This document shows, in pieces, positions 35,660-44,067 of a stretch of 64,000 bases of DNA; position 1 is the stretch's first letter, and every line of letters begins with the position of its first letter. This DNA comes from Rhodococcus sp. G-MC3 (GTDB lineage Bacteria > Actinomycetota > Actinomycetes > Mycobacteriales > Mycobacteriaceae): positions 1 through 64,000 of the forward strand of contig NZ_JASISW010000002.1 in assembly GCF_030063335.1 (NCBI RefSeq), in the 5' to 3' direction. The notes under the pieces are model-generated. The model searched no databases and was not told the DNA's origin. It worked only from the letters and a program-made list of their open reading frames with translations. The position numbers and the translations under genes are program-made.

Positions 35660-36628
35660 ATGCCGATCAACGAGACGATCTCGCAGTACAGCGACTGGTC
35701 TTTCGAATCCGCGTTCACGATCTACGTGCTTGCGTTCATCATGCTCATCGCGCAGTACGCCTCGGTCAAGGCCACGGCTGTGCAGGCGAAAGAACTGGTG
35801 GGCAGTGGGGCACCCGTAGCGGCGGCCGGTGTTCCCGGACGGGTGGTGCAGGCGCCGAAGCGGCCTCTGTCCGAGCGTCTCGCTGGCATGGGGTACGCGC
35901 TGCTCGTCTTGGCGCTGATACTTCACGTATCGGCTGTCGTGCTCCGAGGGTTCGCCACACACCGCTTCCCGCTGGGAAACATGTACGAGTTCGTCACCAT
36001 GGCCACGGCAGCAGCGGCACTGACGTCGATCGTGCTGCTCCGCAAGAAAACGATGCGTCCGATGATCGTCTTCGTGCTCGCGCCGATCCTCGTGCTGATG
36101 TTCCTCGCCGCAACCAAGCTCTATGCCGATGCGGCACCCGTTGTGCCTGCGCTTCGGTCCTACTGGCTGCCGATCCACGTCACCATCGTCAGCGTCGGCA
36201 GTGGCATCTTGCTCGTCTCGGGCGTCGCCAGCCTGCTGTTCCTACTGCGCATCAGGCAGCCCGCGGGTGAGGAGAGCGGCAGCTTCTGGGGCAAGTTCGC
36301 CTCGCGGCTTCCCGACGCTCAGTCTCTCGATCGTCTCGCCTACAAAACGACGATCATCGCGTTCCCGCTGTTCGGTGCCGGTGTCATCCTCGGCGCCATC
36401 TGGGCCGAAGCAGCATGGGGACGTTTCTGGGGTTGGGATCCCAAGGAGACGATGTCATTCATCACCTGGATCATCTACGCGGCGTACCTCCACGCCCGTG
36501 CGACGTCGGGTTGGCGGAACACCCGCGCAGCCTGGATCAACGTCGGCGGCTTCACCGCAATGCTCTTCAACCTCTTCATCATCAACATGGTGGTCTCGGG
36601 TCTGCACTCGTATGCAGGTCTGACCTAA
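35660..36628 (+). CDS. ccsB: Cytochrome c biogenesis protein CcsB/ResC
   Basis: A 322-aa haem-handling membrane protein with about eight spans. The tryptophan-rich WWD motif is seen as WGRFWGWDPKETMSF near residue 250. Conserved histidines for haem ligation are in HVSAVVLRG (about 92) and HVTIVSVGSG (about 175). It ferries haem to ResB for covalent attachment. It follows resB after 3 bases and completes the operon. Confidence 0.94.
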   Translation: MPINETISQYSDWSFESAFTIYVLAFIMLIAQYASVKATAVQAKELVGSGAPVAAAGVPGRVVQAPKRPLSERLAGMGYALLVLALILHVSAVVLRGFATHRFPLGNMYEFVTMATAAAALTSIVLLRKKTMRPMIVFVLAPILVLMFLAATKLYADAAPVVPALRSYWLPIHVTIVSVGSGILLVSGVASLLFLLRIRQPAGEESGSFWGKFASRLPDAQSLDRLAYKTTIIAFPLFGAGVILGAIWAEAAWGRFWGWDPKETMSFITWIIYAAYLHARATSGWRNTRAAWINVGGFTAMLFNLFIINMVVSGLHSYAGLT

Positions 36629-36714
36629 CTGGTAACGTCCGCCCCGAAAGCGGACGTGCGTGCTGGGGAGCGCGCACCGATGGGGGTAGTCCAAAATCGG
36701 TGGGGGGATCGGTT

Positions 36715-38202
36715 GTGGCCGATTGGCAGATGAGTGCGTGGCAACCGGTCCGGCCGGCAGAGCCCGAGCCCGTAACTGACGAGCAGGCTTCGCCGTGGGA
36801 GCGTCGCAGTGCTCGCTCGAACACAGGCGGTGCAACAGAAGAGTCTACGAGGCAAAATGCTGCCGGCTCCGGAGCCGCTGACACATCGGCCGACCAGTCC
36901 GCAGGCAAGACCCGGCCGGTGGACATCATGTCGGCTCCGAAATCAGACCCGGTCCCGAATGCCGATTCGGCAGCGGAACCTAGGCCGACAGTGAAAGTCG
37001 ATCCGGTTGTGGCAGCCGAGCCGGTCACGAAGGCAACACCGATCGCAGACGACAATCCACGCCCGAAGACCGACCAGCCCGCTCCGCCGTTCCGGTCGAC
37101 TCCGGTGCCCATGCCCGCCGACTACTCACCGAGCCAACCCGCAGGCCCCGCGCCTGCATCCCTGCTGCCACCCGTCGCCGCCGCGTCCGCACTGGACCTG
37201 ACCAACGCCTTGCTGGTGAGGTCTGTCAGCCCGGCGCCCGCGTCGGGTTGGCGAAAATGGCTGCACAACGTCACCGGTGGACGAGTGAACCTGGGAAACA
37301 GTGCCCGCGACGAACGACTACTCCGATTGACGCAGCAGGTAGATCGCCACCTCGTCGGCTGCTACCGAATTGCAGTACTCAGCCTCAAAGGAGGCGTCGG
37401 GAAAACTACGATGACCGCGACTCTCGGTTCCACCTTCGCGGACATACGAGGTGACCGAATCATCGCCGTCGATGCCAACCCCGACCGGGGGACTCTCAGT
37501 CAGAAAGTGCCTTTGGAAACGCCGGCGACCGTGCGAAACATGTTGCGGGACATAGACACTCTGACGCGCTACAGCGATGTCCGTGGGTACACTTCGCAGA
37601 ACGAATTCCGACTCGAAGTACTGGCTTCGGACACCGACCCCGCGGTGTCCGAGGCCTTCAGCGGGCAGGACTACGACAAAACCGTGGCGCTACTCGAGAA
37701 GTTCTACAGCATCGTCCTCACGGATTGCGGAACAGGATTGATGCACTCGGCGATGAGCAGCATTCTCGAGGGCTCGGACGCGCTCGTGGTCGTCAGTTCG
37801 AGCTCGGTCGACGGGGCGCGAAGCGCATCGGCGACCCTGGACTGGCTCGATGCTCACGGTCACCGTGATCTGGTGAGTTCCTCGGTGGCCGTTGTCAACG
37901 CCGTCCGTCCGCGTGCAGGAAAGGTCGACCTGGCCAAGGTGGTGGAGCACTTCGAGCAGCGATGCAGGCAGGTCGTACTGATTCCGTTCGATCCGCATCT
38001 GGAAGAAGGCGCCGAGATCGACCTCGGCAGACTGAAACGGCGGACGCGGACGGCACTGCTCGAGTTGGCGGCGGCGATGGCATCGGGATTCCCGAGCAAC
38101 AGGCCGGACGATGTGCAACACGCCCAGGTCCTATGTGCTCAAGACCGACATGCCTCGGTCCCACGAGATCAAAGCCCCGGAGTTGGGCAGTCTCAACAGT
38201 AG
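36715..38202 (+). CDS. MinD/ParA-like ATPase with long disordered N-terminus
   Basis: A 495-aa protein. Residues 1-200 are Pro/Ala/Glu-rich and disordered. Residues about 220-480 form a MinD/ParA-type ATPase: the deviant Walker A KGGVGKTT is near residue 225, VDANPDRG near 251 supplies the switch Asp, and LTDCGTG near 338 is Walker B-like. This architecture resembles EspI-type proteins near type VII secretion loci, but no ESX gene is present here. It may position a membrane complex. The GTG at 36715 has a GGGGGGA 6 bases upstream; GTG 36700 and ATG 36730 are alternatives. Confidence 0.8.
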   Translation: MADWQMSAWQPVRPAEPEPVTDEQASPWERRSARSNTGGATEESTRQNAAGSGAADTSADQSAGKTRPVDIMSAPKSDPVPNADSAAEPRPTVKVDPVVAAEPVTKATPIADDNPRPKTDQPAPPFRSTPVPMPADYSPSQPAGPAPASLLPPVAAASALDLTNALLVRSVSPAPASGWRKWLHNVTGGRVNLGNSARDERLLRLTQQVDRHLVGCYRIAVLSLKGGVGKTTMTATLGSTFADIRGDRIIAVDANPDRGTLSQKVPLETPATVRNMLRDIDTLTRYSDVRGYTSQNEFRLEVLASDTDPAVSEAFSGQDYDKTVALLEKFYSIVLTDCGTGLMHSAMSSILEGSDALVVVSSSSVDGARSASATLDWLDAHGHRDLVSSSVAVVNAVRPRAGKVDLAKVVEHFEQRCRQVVLIPFDPHLEEGAEIDLGRLKRRTRTALLELAAAMASGFPSNRPDDVQHAQVLCAQDRHASVPRDQSPGVGQSQQ

Positions 38203-38210
38203 AGATGAAA

Positions 38211-38242
38211 ATGCAGCCCGCTTCGAGTGAAACGGGCTGCAT
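38211..38242 (+). terminator. Hairpin after the MinD-like gene
   Basis: Ten-base perfect arms (ATGCAGCCCG at 38211-38220 and CGGGCTGCAT at 38233-38242) flank a 12-base loop. It starts 8 bases after the MinD-like stop and ends 12 bases before the convergent small gene, so it can serve both. Confidence 0.8.
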
Positions 38243-38254
38243 GTCTTCGCGAGT

Positions 38255-38455
38255 CTATTCGGGTGAGTCCTGCTTGCCTGAGTCCTTGCCGTCGTTGCCC
38301 GAGCGGCGGGCATCACGATTCATTTTCCACAGGAATTCCGGATCGTCGTCCGGTCCGACCGTTCGTTTGGCCGGCGCCTGCGTCGTGGGCCCGAACGCCT
38401 TCCAGAACAGAACTATTACTGCCACCAAACCGATCAACGCCAAAAGATAGATCAC
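38255..38455 (-). CDS. 66-aa single-span membrane protein
   Basis: One hydrophobic helix (residues 2-19) is followed by a charged tail with a DDDPEFLWKMNRDAR segment. It begins with GTG at 38455 behind a very strong AGGAGGAGG Shine-Dalgarno. The tail resembles conserved actinobacterial small membrane proteins of unknown function. It lies between bldC and the MinD-like gene. Confidence 0.7.
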   Translation of the reverse strand: MIYLLALIGLVAVIVLFWKAFGPTTQAPAKRTVGPDDDPEFLWKMNRDARRSGNDGKDSGKQDSPE

Positions 38456-38550
38456 GACGCACCTCCTCCTACGAGGGTAGCCGCGTGAGGATGCAGTGTG
38501 CACCCCACGCGGCTCGCAATTTCCTGAGAATTCGGCGCGCTGGTCAGGTT

Positions 38551-38763
38551 TTAGCGGTGAGACGCCTCGGTGGTGAGCGACGAAAGGAGCTGCATGACCT
38601 CGGTCTCGCGGAACCGGCGGTGTCCGCCCGGCGTGCGAAGGGATCCGAGTCGACCTGCGTGAGCCCAACGGGTCACCGTCTTCGGGTCGACATGGAAGAG
38701 CGCGGCTACCTGCCCCGGTGTGAGTAATGAATCCTGAGCTTTGTGCAGTGTTGGTGCGCTCAT
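38551..38763 (-). CDS. bldC: BldC-type developmental regulator
   Basis: A 70-aa MerR-like DNA-binding protein without an effector domain. The winged HTH is continuous: LLTPGQVAALFHVDPKTVT, then RWAHAGRLGSLRTPGGHRRF with the wing, then a short C-terminal helix. It matches BldC of actinomycetes, which binds direct repeats head to tail and holds back development in Streptomyces. In this non-sporulating type of organism its targets are unknown. The ATG at 38763 is used. Confidence 0.92.
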   Translation of the reverse strand: MSAPTLHKAQDSLLTPGQVAALFHVDPKTVTRWAHAGRLGSLRTPGGHRRFRETEVMQLLSSLTTEASHR

Positions 38764-39070
38764 CTTGGTCGTGTCCTCCTGCGTGCGGTGTTCGGTGGGA
38801 CATCAGGTCCCTCCCCGCGGCTCGCGCATTCCCGGTTGGGACGACGATCAGGGAGCTGGTGTTTGCCGAACAGTGGATGAAGCAAATTCGTGTTCGACAC
38901 CCATGGTGGCACTCGACCCCCTAGGTACTCGACTGATCTAACGTTGGTAAAGGGGAGGTAATGGACAAATCGGATAAGTCAGGCTGTCCGAAAAGGGCGA
39001 TTTCCAGCGAGCCGTGTCGGGCATGCTAGGTCGTGACCGAGCAGTTCGAGAGGGCGGTAACCTGGGGTTC
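38764..39070. other. 307-bp intergenic region between bldC and the DUF4229-like gene
   Basis: The bldC side (38764-38900) should hold its promoter, but no clear -35/-10 pair was identified. The right half contains a candidate 22-codon leader ORF (38961-39029). No hairpin with a T-run and no tRNA were seen. Confidence 0.6.
38961..39029 (+). CDS. Candidate 22-aa cysteine-bearing leader peptide
   Basis: ATG at 38961 follows AAAGGGGAGGT, one of the best Shine-Dalgarno sequences in the window. The peptide has three cysteines (residues 9, 19 and 22); Cys22 is the last codon and the ending is CRAC-stop. It ends 41 bases before the DUF4229-like gene, which is coupled to a cysteine synthase-family enzyme. 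Mycobacteria use cysteine-rich upstream ORFs for cysteine-responsive attenuation, so a similar role is possible. There is no homology evidence, so it remains tentative. Confidence 0.4.
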   Translation: MDKSDKSGCPKRAISSEPCRAC

Positions 39071-39391
39071 GTGAACGAACGCAACAAACCGACCGTAGCC
39101 ACCGCAACCAAGGGACAGCTGTTCCGCAACATGGCGCTCTACAGTGGTGCCCGGTTGTTGCTCGTCATCGTCATCGCTGCCGTCATCATCGGAGTGGGAT
39201 TGATTGCCGGGATCAAGATTCCGGTACTCGTCGCCGCGGTGTTCGCGGTCCTGATCTCGCTGCCCCTGTCGCTGTTGCTGTTCAAATCCCTCCGGATTCG
39301 CCTCAACGAGTCGATCGCAGGTGTGGACGAAGGCCGCAGGCAGGCGCGCGCGGAGTTGCAGGCCAAATTGCGCGGCGAGGACGGCCGATAA
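39071..39391 (+). CDS. Two-span membrane protein of DUF4229 type
   Basis: A 106-aa protein with two hydrophobic segments (about residues 24-46 and 51-70) and a charged C-terminal helix ([19 protein letters not shown]). The pattern matches the actinobacterial DUF4229 family, function unknown. The GTG at 39071 is chosen; an ATG at 39014 overlaps the leader ORF. Its TAA overlaps the following ATG by one base, so the pair is co-translated. Confidence 0.7.
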   Translation: MNERNKPTVATATKGQLFRNMALYSGARLLLVIVIAAVIIGVGLIAGIKIPVLVAAVFAVLISLPLSLLLFKSLRIRLNESIAGVDEGRRQARAELQAKLRGEDGR

Positions 39392-40479
39392 TGACACACG
39401 TCGTCGACCATTCCGCGTCACGCGAATGGGTGGACAACGCAGTGCGGCTCATCGACGCCGACGCCCAACGATCAGCCGACACTCATCTGCTTCGCTATCC
39501 GCTGCCCGCGGCCTGGAACGTCCACCTTTATCTCAAGGACGAGTCCACCCACATCACCGGAAGTCTCAAGCACCGTCTCGCCAGATCGCTGTTCCTTTAT
39601 GCGATCTGCAACGGCTGGGTCACCGAAAACACAACTGTCGTGGAAGCTTCCTCGGGTTCCACAGCAGTCAGCGAAGCCTATTTCGCGCGGCTTCTCGGGC
39701 TACGTTTCGTCGCGGTCATGCCACGTAGCACGAGTCCGGCGAAGATCGCCCTGATCGAGTCGCATGGCGGCACATGCCAGTTCGTGGACGATCCCGCAGC
39801 GATGTATTCCGAAGCGCACCGTCTCGCGGCCGAGCCGGACACGCACTACATGGACCAGTTCACTCACGCCGAGCGCGCAACGGATTGGCGTGGTAACAAC
39901 AACATCGCCGAGTCGATCTTCGACCAGCTCACGCATGAGGACTCGCCGATTCCCACTTGGGTCGTGGTGGGTGCAGGCACCGGCGGGACCAGTGCGACCA
40001 TCGGCCGGTACATCCGATATCGAAGGCACGCAACACGATTGGCTGTCGTTGATCCCGAGAATTCGGCCTTCATCGGTGGATACGAAACCGGAAGCGTCGA
40101 CTACTCGACGGGCAAACCTTCACGGATCGAAGGCATCGGCCGCCCGCGCGTCGAACCGTCGTTCGTCGGGCAGGTCATCGATCGAATGATCGCGGTGCCC
40201 GACGCCTCGTCGGTCGCCGCGGCCAGGCACGCATCCGCCGTGCTCGGACGCCGGGTCGGCGGATCGACCGGCACAAACGTCTGGGGTGCATTCGGTTTGA
40301 TTGCCGAGATGATCGCGTCCGGCAGGAGTGGCAGCGTCGTCACACTGTTGTGCGACGGCGGCGAGCGCTACGCCGGAACCTACTTCGACGACGACTGGGT
40401 GGCCGCCCAAGGCATGGACTTGAGCGGACCGACGGAGACATTGGAGCGGTTCGCGAGAACCGGTGAGTTCCAGATTTAA
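39391..40479 (+). CDS. PLP-dependent cysteine synthase-family enzyme (Cds1-like cysteine desulfhydrase candidate)
   Basis: A 362-aa fold-type II PLP enzyme. The PLP lysine is in TGSLKHRLA (about residues 56-64), the phosphate-binding/substrate loop is [10 protein letters not shown] (about 88-97), and [12 protein letters not shown] (about 193-204) anchors the cofactor. This subgroup with a SGST loop rather than SGNT resembles mycobacterial Cds1, which splits L-cysteine to pyruvate, ammonia and H2S. It could alternatively be a cysteine or cystathionine synthase. Its stop shares bases with the convergent gene (TTAA). Confidence 0.8.
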   Translation: MTHVVDHSASREWVDNAVRLIDADAQRSADTHLLRYPLPAAWNVHLYLKDESTHITGSLKHRLARSLFLYAICNGWVTENTTVVEASSGSTAVSEAYFARLLGLRFVAVMPRSTSPAKIALIESHGGTCQFVDDPAAMYSEAHRLAAEPDTHYMDQFTHAERATDWRGNNNIAESIFDQLTHEDSPIPTWVVVGAGTGGTSATIGRYIRYRRHATRLAVVDPENSAFIGGYETGSVDYSTGKPSRIEGIGRPRVEPSFVGQVIDRMIAVPDASSVAAARHASAVLGRRVGGSTGTNVWGAFGLIAEMIASGRSGSVVTLLCDGGERYAGTYFDDDWVAAQGMDLSGPTETLERFARTGEFQI

Positions 40480-40793
40480 CTCCGAGTGAGGACGAGGGAG
40501 GCCGCGGCTGTTGCACCCGCGGCAACACTCACTGCCGGCCACGCGCCGATCTTCTTCGCCAATGGGTGCGAGGCACCGAAGCCAACGAGGTAGGTGCCCA
40601 GAAGTGCGCCTGCCACCTTCGGTCCCGCCGACGCATTCCACGAGGCGGTACAAGCGACGCCGACGGCAGCGAGCACCGCGCCGCCCAGCTGCCGGTTCTT
40701 GGTTGTCCGCGCGATGGCGAAGCCGCCGAGTAGACCCCCGGCTGCAAGCGCTGATGTAGCCAGTGGCGAGGTTGCGAATGTGCTCTGGTCCAT
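40476..40793 (-). CDS. Small membrane protein
   Basis: A 105-aa protein, Ala/Gly-rich, with three hydrophobic segments. No recognised domain. The ATG at 40793 is chosen over one at 40853 because it starts the hydrophobic part. Its TAA overlaps the TAA of the cysteine synthase-family gene on the other strand through a shared TTAA. Confidence 0.55.
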   Translation of the reverse strand: MDQSTFATSPLATSALAAGGLLGGFAIARTTKNRQLGGAVLAAVGVACTASWNASAGPKVAGALLGTYLVGFGASHPLAKKIGAWPAVSVAAGATAAASLVLTRS

Positions 40794-40898
40794 GCAGATA
40801 ACCCTAGCGTCCGCGTCGTAGCGGTGGGTCAGCCTCCTCTTGCCGATCTCCATGTCAGGCGGGAGGGTTTCGGCTCCGTTTCTGGCTCAATCCGCCGT

Positions 40899-42851
40899 TC
40901 AGAAGGGTGGGGGTTCGGCGTTCTTGCGAAGTTTCCGGATGGTGTTGTGTTCGCGGAATCGGCGGCGCAGTAATCGGATTCGGGTGCGGGCAGCATCGGT
41001 TTCCGCGGCGCGTTGATCGGCAGCGGTCGGCTCCGGTGTGTCGGTGGCCATGTGTTTCTCCCACCAGGTCGGTGCCTTGATATCGGGTTCCGGCACTTCG
41101 GTTTTTCGTCCGCGTGTGCGGCTGCGCGGCGGTGCGGGGCAGCCGAGCCGCGGCAGCGTGATGGACCGGATCCCGGTGCGGCTCGTCCACAGGATCGCAC
41201 CACCGGCAAGGTAGGCGACAGTCCAGAGCTTCGAGGTTTTCAATTGATGATGACCCCCACACGCCGGATGCAGATTCGTCTCGATACTCCACCCACCCCG
41301 CGCCGGGTTGTCGTGATCGAAAGGAACGATGTGATCGAGTTGGCAGCGCGCCGCAGGGACCGCGCAGCCAGGATGAGTGCACGTGCGATAACGCATCCGC
41401 ACGCGCGCGGCCACTTCGGCGCCGGGCTTGTAAGTCAACGCACCAGGCGGTGGTGCGGTGAGTCCGCCGTGCCCGTCGGGAAAGATCCCAGCCGCCAGTG
41501 CCGGGTCCTTCCCGATCGCCGCCAGGAGCACGGCGACCGCGTGGGCGCGGGCAGCCTCACTGGCCGTACCCTTCCCGCGGGCCGGAGGCCGATTCGGTGA
41601 ACCGGCACTACGTTTCGGTCGGGGTGGGACTGTCGCTGCCGGTCGTATCCGGCCCCGAAAGATCAAACGCGGAACCCTGATCCCACCCCGCAACCCACCT
41701 CCGGCGGGTGTCTCGGTCGGCGTCGCGCACGCAGGCTTCGGTGCCGCATCGGGTCTCCGAACGCCACTCGTCTCGGCCTCACCCGTCTCGGTACCGGACT
41801 TCTCTGCCCCGCTGCCGTTTACGGTGCCGCCGTTGCCGGTGCTGCCGGAGTCACTGTTGCGGGCATCGAGAGCAACCACCAACTCCGTCAACAATGCTTG
41901 CCACCGAGCATCCTCGGCCAACACCCGCGCCACCTCGGCATCGAGCGCAGTCCCATCCGCCAACCGCGCCGGCGTCGAAGTCAACCCCAACAGTGTCTCC
42001 ACATCGATCTGAATCTGCAGAAGATGCCCACGCCGACCATCCACCAGATCCGCCACCCCGAACTGCGGACACTGCTCACCCAGATCGCACGCGCACTCGA
42101 GCGCATGCTCACCATGAATCAACGCCAACAACCCATCCGCCCGCAACTGCACCGCCGGCCGCGGATCCCGCCCACACACCGTCCCGGCGATCTCCTCCAC
42201 CAACGCCTGCGCCTCCGCGCCCTCGATATCGGTCAACGTCGCCTTCAGCACCGAAGACCCATCACCCTCGCAGCGCACCGACACCCCGCGGGCGCCCTTG
42301 ACCGCCGCCCCCTTCGCCGCCCGAGCCTCCTCCTCGTCGTACTCGGCCCACAACGCCCACAGTTCCAACTTCAACGACCGCGGACCCCACACTTCCGCCG
42401 CCGCGACCGCCTCGAACTCGAGAGCTTTGATCGTCGCATCGCACGCCTTGCCCAGTACCTGCGCGATCACCTGCGTCCGCGCCCAATCCAAATTTCCGTA
42501 CACGAACCGCACCGCCGTCAACGGCAACCGGTCCAACACCGATCCCGTCTCCACGAACGGCCGCGCCACCATCTGCGAGACATTGAGCCCCGCCGCGATC
42601 TCACACACCACCGACCGCATCACCGTCGCCGGATCCCCGCCCTCGTCCTCGGCGGCAGCAAGACGGATCTCGGTGACCTCACACACCGACTCCACCACCC
42701 TCGCCCGCGCAATGTTCTCCGCCACCCGGCACCGAGCGGTAAACCCGATCAACCCCGCCGCAACCGCGTCATCGACGGCCCGAGCGCAGGCGGCATCAAC
42801 TCCCGCCGAACCATTCACGGCGTCCCCCGCCGAAACCCCCGTATCGAACAT
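40899..42851 (-). CDS. DUF222/HNH endonuclease-domain protein (13E12-type) under a LexA box
   Basis: A 650-aa protein. DUF222 spans about residues 20-330. The C-terminus has an HNH nuclease motif: CTHPGCAVPAARCQLDHIVPF (two parts) followed by NLHPACGGHHQLK around residues 530-575. A disordered region (about 350-480) joins them. Such 13E12-type genes occur in many actinobacterial copies and are part of the mycobacterial SOS regulon. Their targets are unknown. The ATG at 42851 is covered by a perfect LexA box, with a TANNNT -10 element 7 bases upstream, so the mRNA is probably leaderless. Confidence 0.9.
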   Translation of the reverse strand: MFDTGVSAGDAVNGSAGVDAACARAVDDAVAAGLIGFTARCRVAENIARARVVESVCEVTEIRLAAAEDEGGDPATVMRSVVCEIAAGLNVSQMVARPFVETGSVLDRLPLTAVRFVYGNLDWARTQVIAQVLGKACDATIKALEFEAVAAAEVWGPRSLKLELWALWAEYDEEEARAAKGAAVKGARGVSVRCEGDGSSVLKATLTDIEGAEAQALVEEIAGTVCGRDPRPAVQLRADGLLALIHGEHALECACDLGEQCPQFGVADLVDGRRGHLLQIQIDVETLLGLTSTPARLADGTALDAEVARVLAEDARWQALLTELVVALDARNSDSGSTGNGGTVNGSGAEKSGTETGEAETSGVRRPDAAPKPACATPTETPAGGGLRGGIRVPRLIFRGRIRPAATVPPRPKRSAGSPNRPPARGKGTASEAARAHAVAVLLAAIGKDPALAAGIFPDGHGGLTAPPPGALTYKPGAEVAARVRMRYRTCTHPGCAVPAARCQLDHIVPFDHDNPARGGWSIETNLHPACGGHHQLKTSKLWTVAYLAGGAILWTSRTGIRSITLPRLGCPAPPRSRTRGRKTEVPEPDIKAPTWWEKHMATDTPEPTAADQRAAETDAARTRIRLLRRRFREHNTIRKLRKNAEPPPF

Positions 42852-42864
42852 ACGTTCGAGGATA
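42844..42864 (-). promoter_or_regulatory. Perfect LexA (SOS) box and -10 element at the DUF222-HNH start
   Basis: TCGAAC-ATAC-GTTCGA (42844-42859) is an exact match to the actinobacterial LexA consensus TCGAAC-N4-GTTCGA. It covers the ATG at 42851-42849. On the minus strand TATCCT (42864 to 42859) fits a TANNNT -10 element with transcription starting at the A of the ATG. A bound LexA would block the start site. Confidence 0.88.
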
Positions 42865-42973
42865 CTCGGCGGCACCGACAAGAACGCGCGCTGAATCCGG
42901 ACTCGGGGACGTGCGCGGTTGCAGGGCCAACACCGAATGGCGCAGTTCTTGCTTGCAACAGGAGAAGCCGCGC

Positions 42974-43717
42974 TTAGATGTGCTTGGTAGCCATGCGCTC
43001 CATGAGTAGCTGGTCGAGGCGATCCCACGCGGGGCTGTCGATGCCGAGGTGCCCAGCGAGGATGTCGAGAGTCTCGGGAGGTGCACCTCCGAAACCGGGG
43101 AGATCAGAGGGCATCGTCATACGCTGCGCGAGCCGGGCGGCAGCTTCGGCCACGGCGCTCAGCCGAGGATCGTCGGGGGACCATTCTATGGCGTCGTCGT
43201 AGCTGCGGAGCATTGCGATGTAGTCCACATCGTCGAGCATCGGGGTACGCAACGTCAGAATAGTGCAGGTCAGATCCGGTGCAAGGGCGTAGCCCAAAAT
43301 CCAGCCGTCCCTGATCGAGTCCTCGTGGCGCGCAGTCAGCCCGAGCGACCGCAGGCGGTCCATGAATGCAATTCCCTCGGGCGGCAAACATAGCTGATCC
43401 GGCTGATCGAGGTGACGGAGTCGAGTTCGTTGTTCGACGAGTTGCTCGATACGAGAACGCAACTCGGCGTCGATTCTCTCTATTTGAACGGCGGCCTCGG
43501 CCGTATCGGCCTGCAGCATGTCGGGGATACGGGCCAAGGGGACGCCGGCCCGAGCGAGGGTGACGATACGTGTCAGATCGACGATCGCCTGGGCGCCGTA
43601 GCGTCGATATCCCGAAGCATCGCGCTGAGGTTCAGGCAGCAGACCCTTGGCGTGATAGACCCGAACTGTCTTGATCGACACGCCGATGTGCCTCGCAAGT
43701 TGCCCGATTGTCAGCAT
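42974..43717 (-). CDS. MerR-family transcriptional regulator (effector-binding type)
   Basis: A 247-aa regulator. The winged HTH covers residues 1-70: LTIGQLARHIGVS, KTVRVYHAKGLLPEP and SGYRRYGAQAI. A linking helix (about 75-118) precedes a C-terminal ligand domain of about 120 residues. There is no metal-binding cysteine pair. It resembles TipA-type or multidrug-sensing MerR proteins. The ATG at 43717 begins the domain. It is divergent from a 92-aa gene over a palindromic promoter and probably activates it. Confidence 0.87.
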   Translation of the reverse strand: MLTIGQLARHIGVSIKTVRVYHAKGLLPEPQRDASGYRRYGAQAIVDLTRIVTLARAGVPLARIPDMLQADTAEAAVQIERIDAELRSRIEQLVEQRTRLRHLDQPDQLCLPPEGIAFMDRLRSLGLTARHEDSIRDGWILGYALAPDLTCTILTLRTPMLDDVDYIAMLRSYDDAIEWSPDDPRLSAVAEAAARLAQRMTMPSDLPGFGGAPPETLDILAGHLGIDSPAWDRLDQLLMERMATKHI

Positions 43718-43733
43718 GGTTCGAGTATGAGCC

Positions 43734-43770
43734 TTGACCATGCCCCAGGGGCAGGGTCGCATGCTTACAG
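43734..43770 (+). promoter_or_regulatory. MerR-type promoter with 13-bp palindrome
   Basis: A consensus-like -35 TTGACC (43734-43739) is directly followed by the perfect palindrome TGCCCCAGGGGCA (43741-43753). The -10 is uncertain (around 43759-43767), giving a spacer of 19 bp or more, as MerR activators require. Transcription would start at or next to the ATG at 43772. Confidence 0.6.
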
Positions 43771-43771
43771 C

Positions 43772-44050
43772 ATGACCGAACCCGCTTTCGACGAAGATGT
43801 CCTTCGTGCACTTGCCGACGAGGGCAATGAGACGGCCCTGGACCGGCTCGCAGATCTGGCCGATGCTCGTGGCGACACGAGTGCTCTTTCCGACCTCCTC
43901 GACGAGGGCAGTGAGCGCGCCGGAAGATTGCTCACCCGCCGAGCCGTCGAACGTAGCGACCTGCTCGAACTTCAGCGGCTTTCGGACGCCGGAAGCGCTG
44001 ACGCCGAATCCGAGTTGGAACGACTTCTCGGTAACTCGCCCGCGTCATGA
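43772..44050 (+). CDS. 92-aa acidic helical protein, likely MerR target
   Basis: A small, strongly acidic protein with repeated helical segments such as ALDRLADLADARGD and LLEGS-like turns; the arrangement (ETALDRLADLAD, SALSDLLDEGS, SDLLELQRLSD) suggests ankyrin- or TPR-like short helical hairpins. No catalytic residue is apparent. It is transcribed divergently from the MerR gene and is the only gene behind that promoter, since the next gene converges. Function unknown. Confidence 0.6.
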   Translation: MTEPAFDEDVLRALADEGNETALDRLADLADARGDTSALSDLLDEGSERAGRLLTRRAVERSDLLELQRLSDAGSADAESELERLLGNSPAS

Positions 44051-44067
44051 CCCCGGGGCCGCCACCC

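Noticed and set aside
40899..42851. DUF222-HNH gene considered as a homing endonuclease or mobile element
   Set aside because: No flanking direct repeats, terminal inverted repeats, transposase or intron/intein junction were seen.
41898..42977. A 359-codon plus-strand frame opposite the DUF222-HNH gene
   Set aside because: Its Arg/His/Pro-rich composition is typical of antisense to a high-GC gene; the minus strand has DUF222 and HNH motifs and a promoter.
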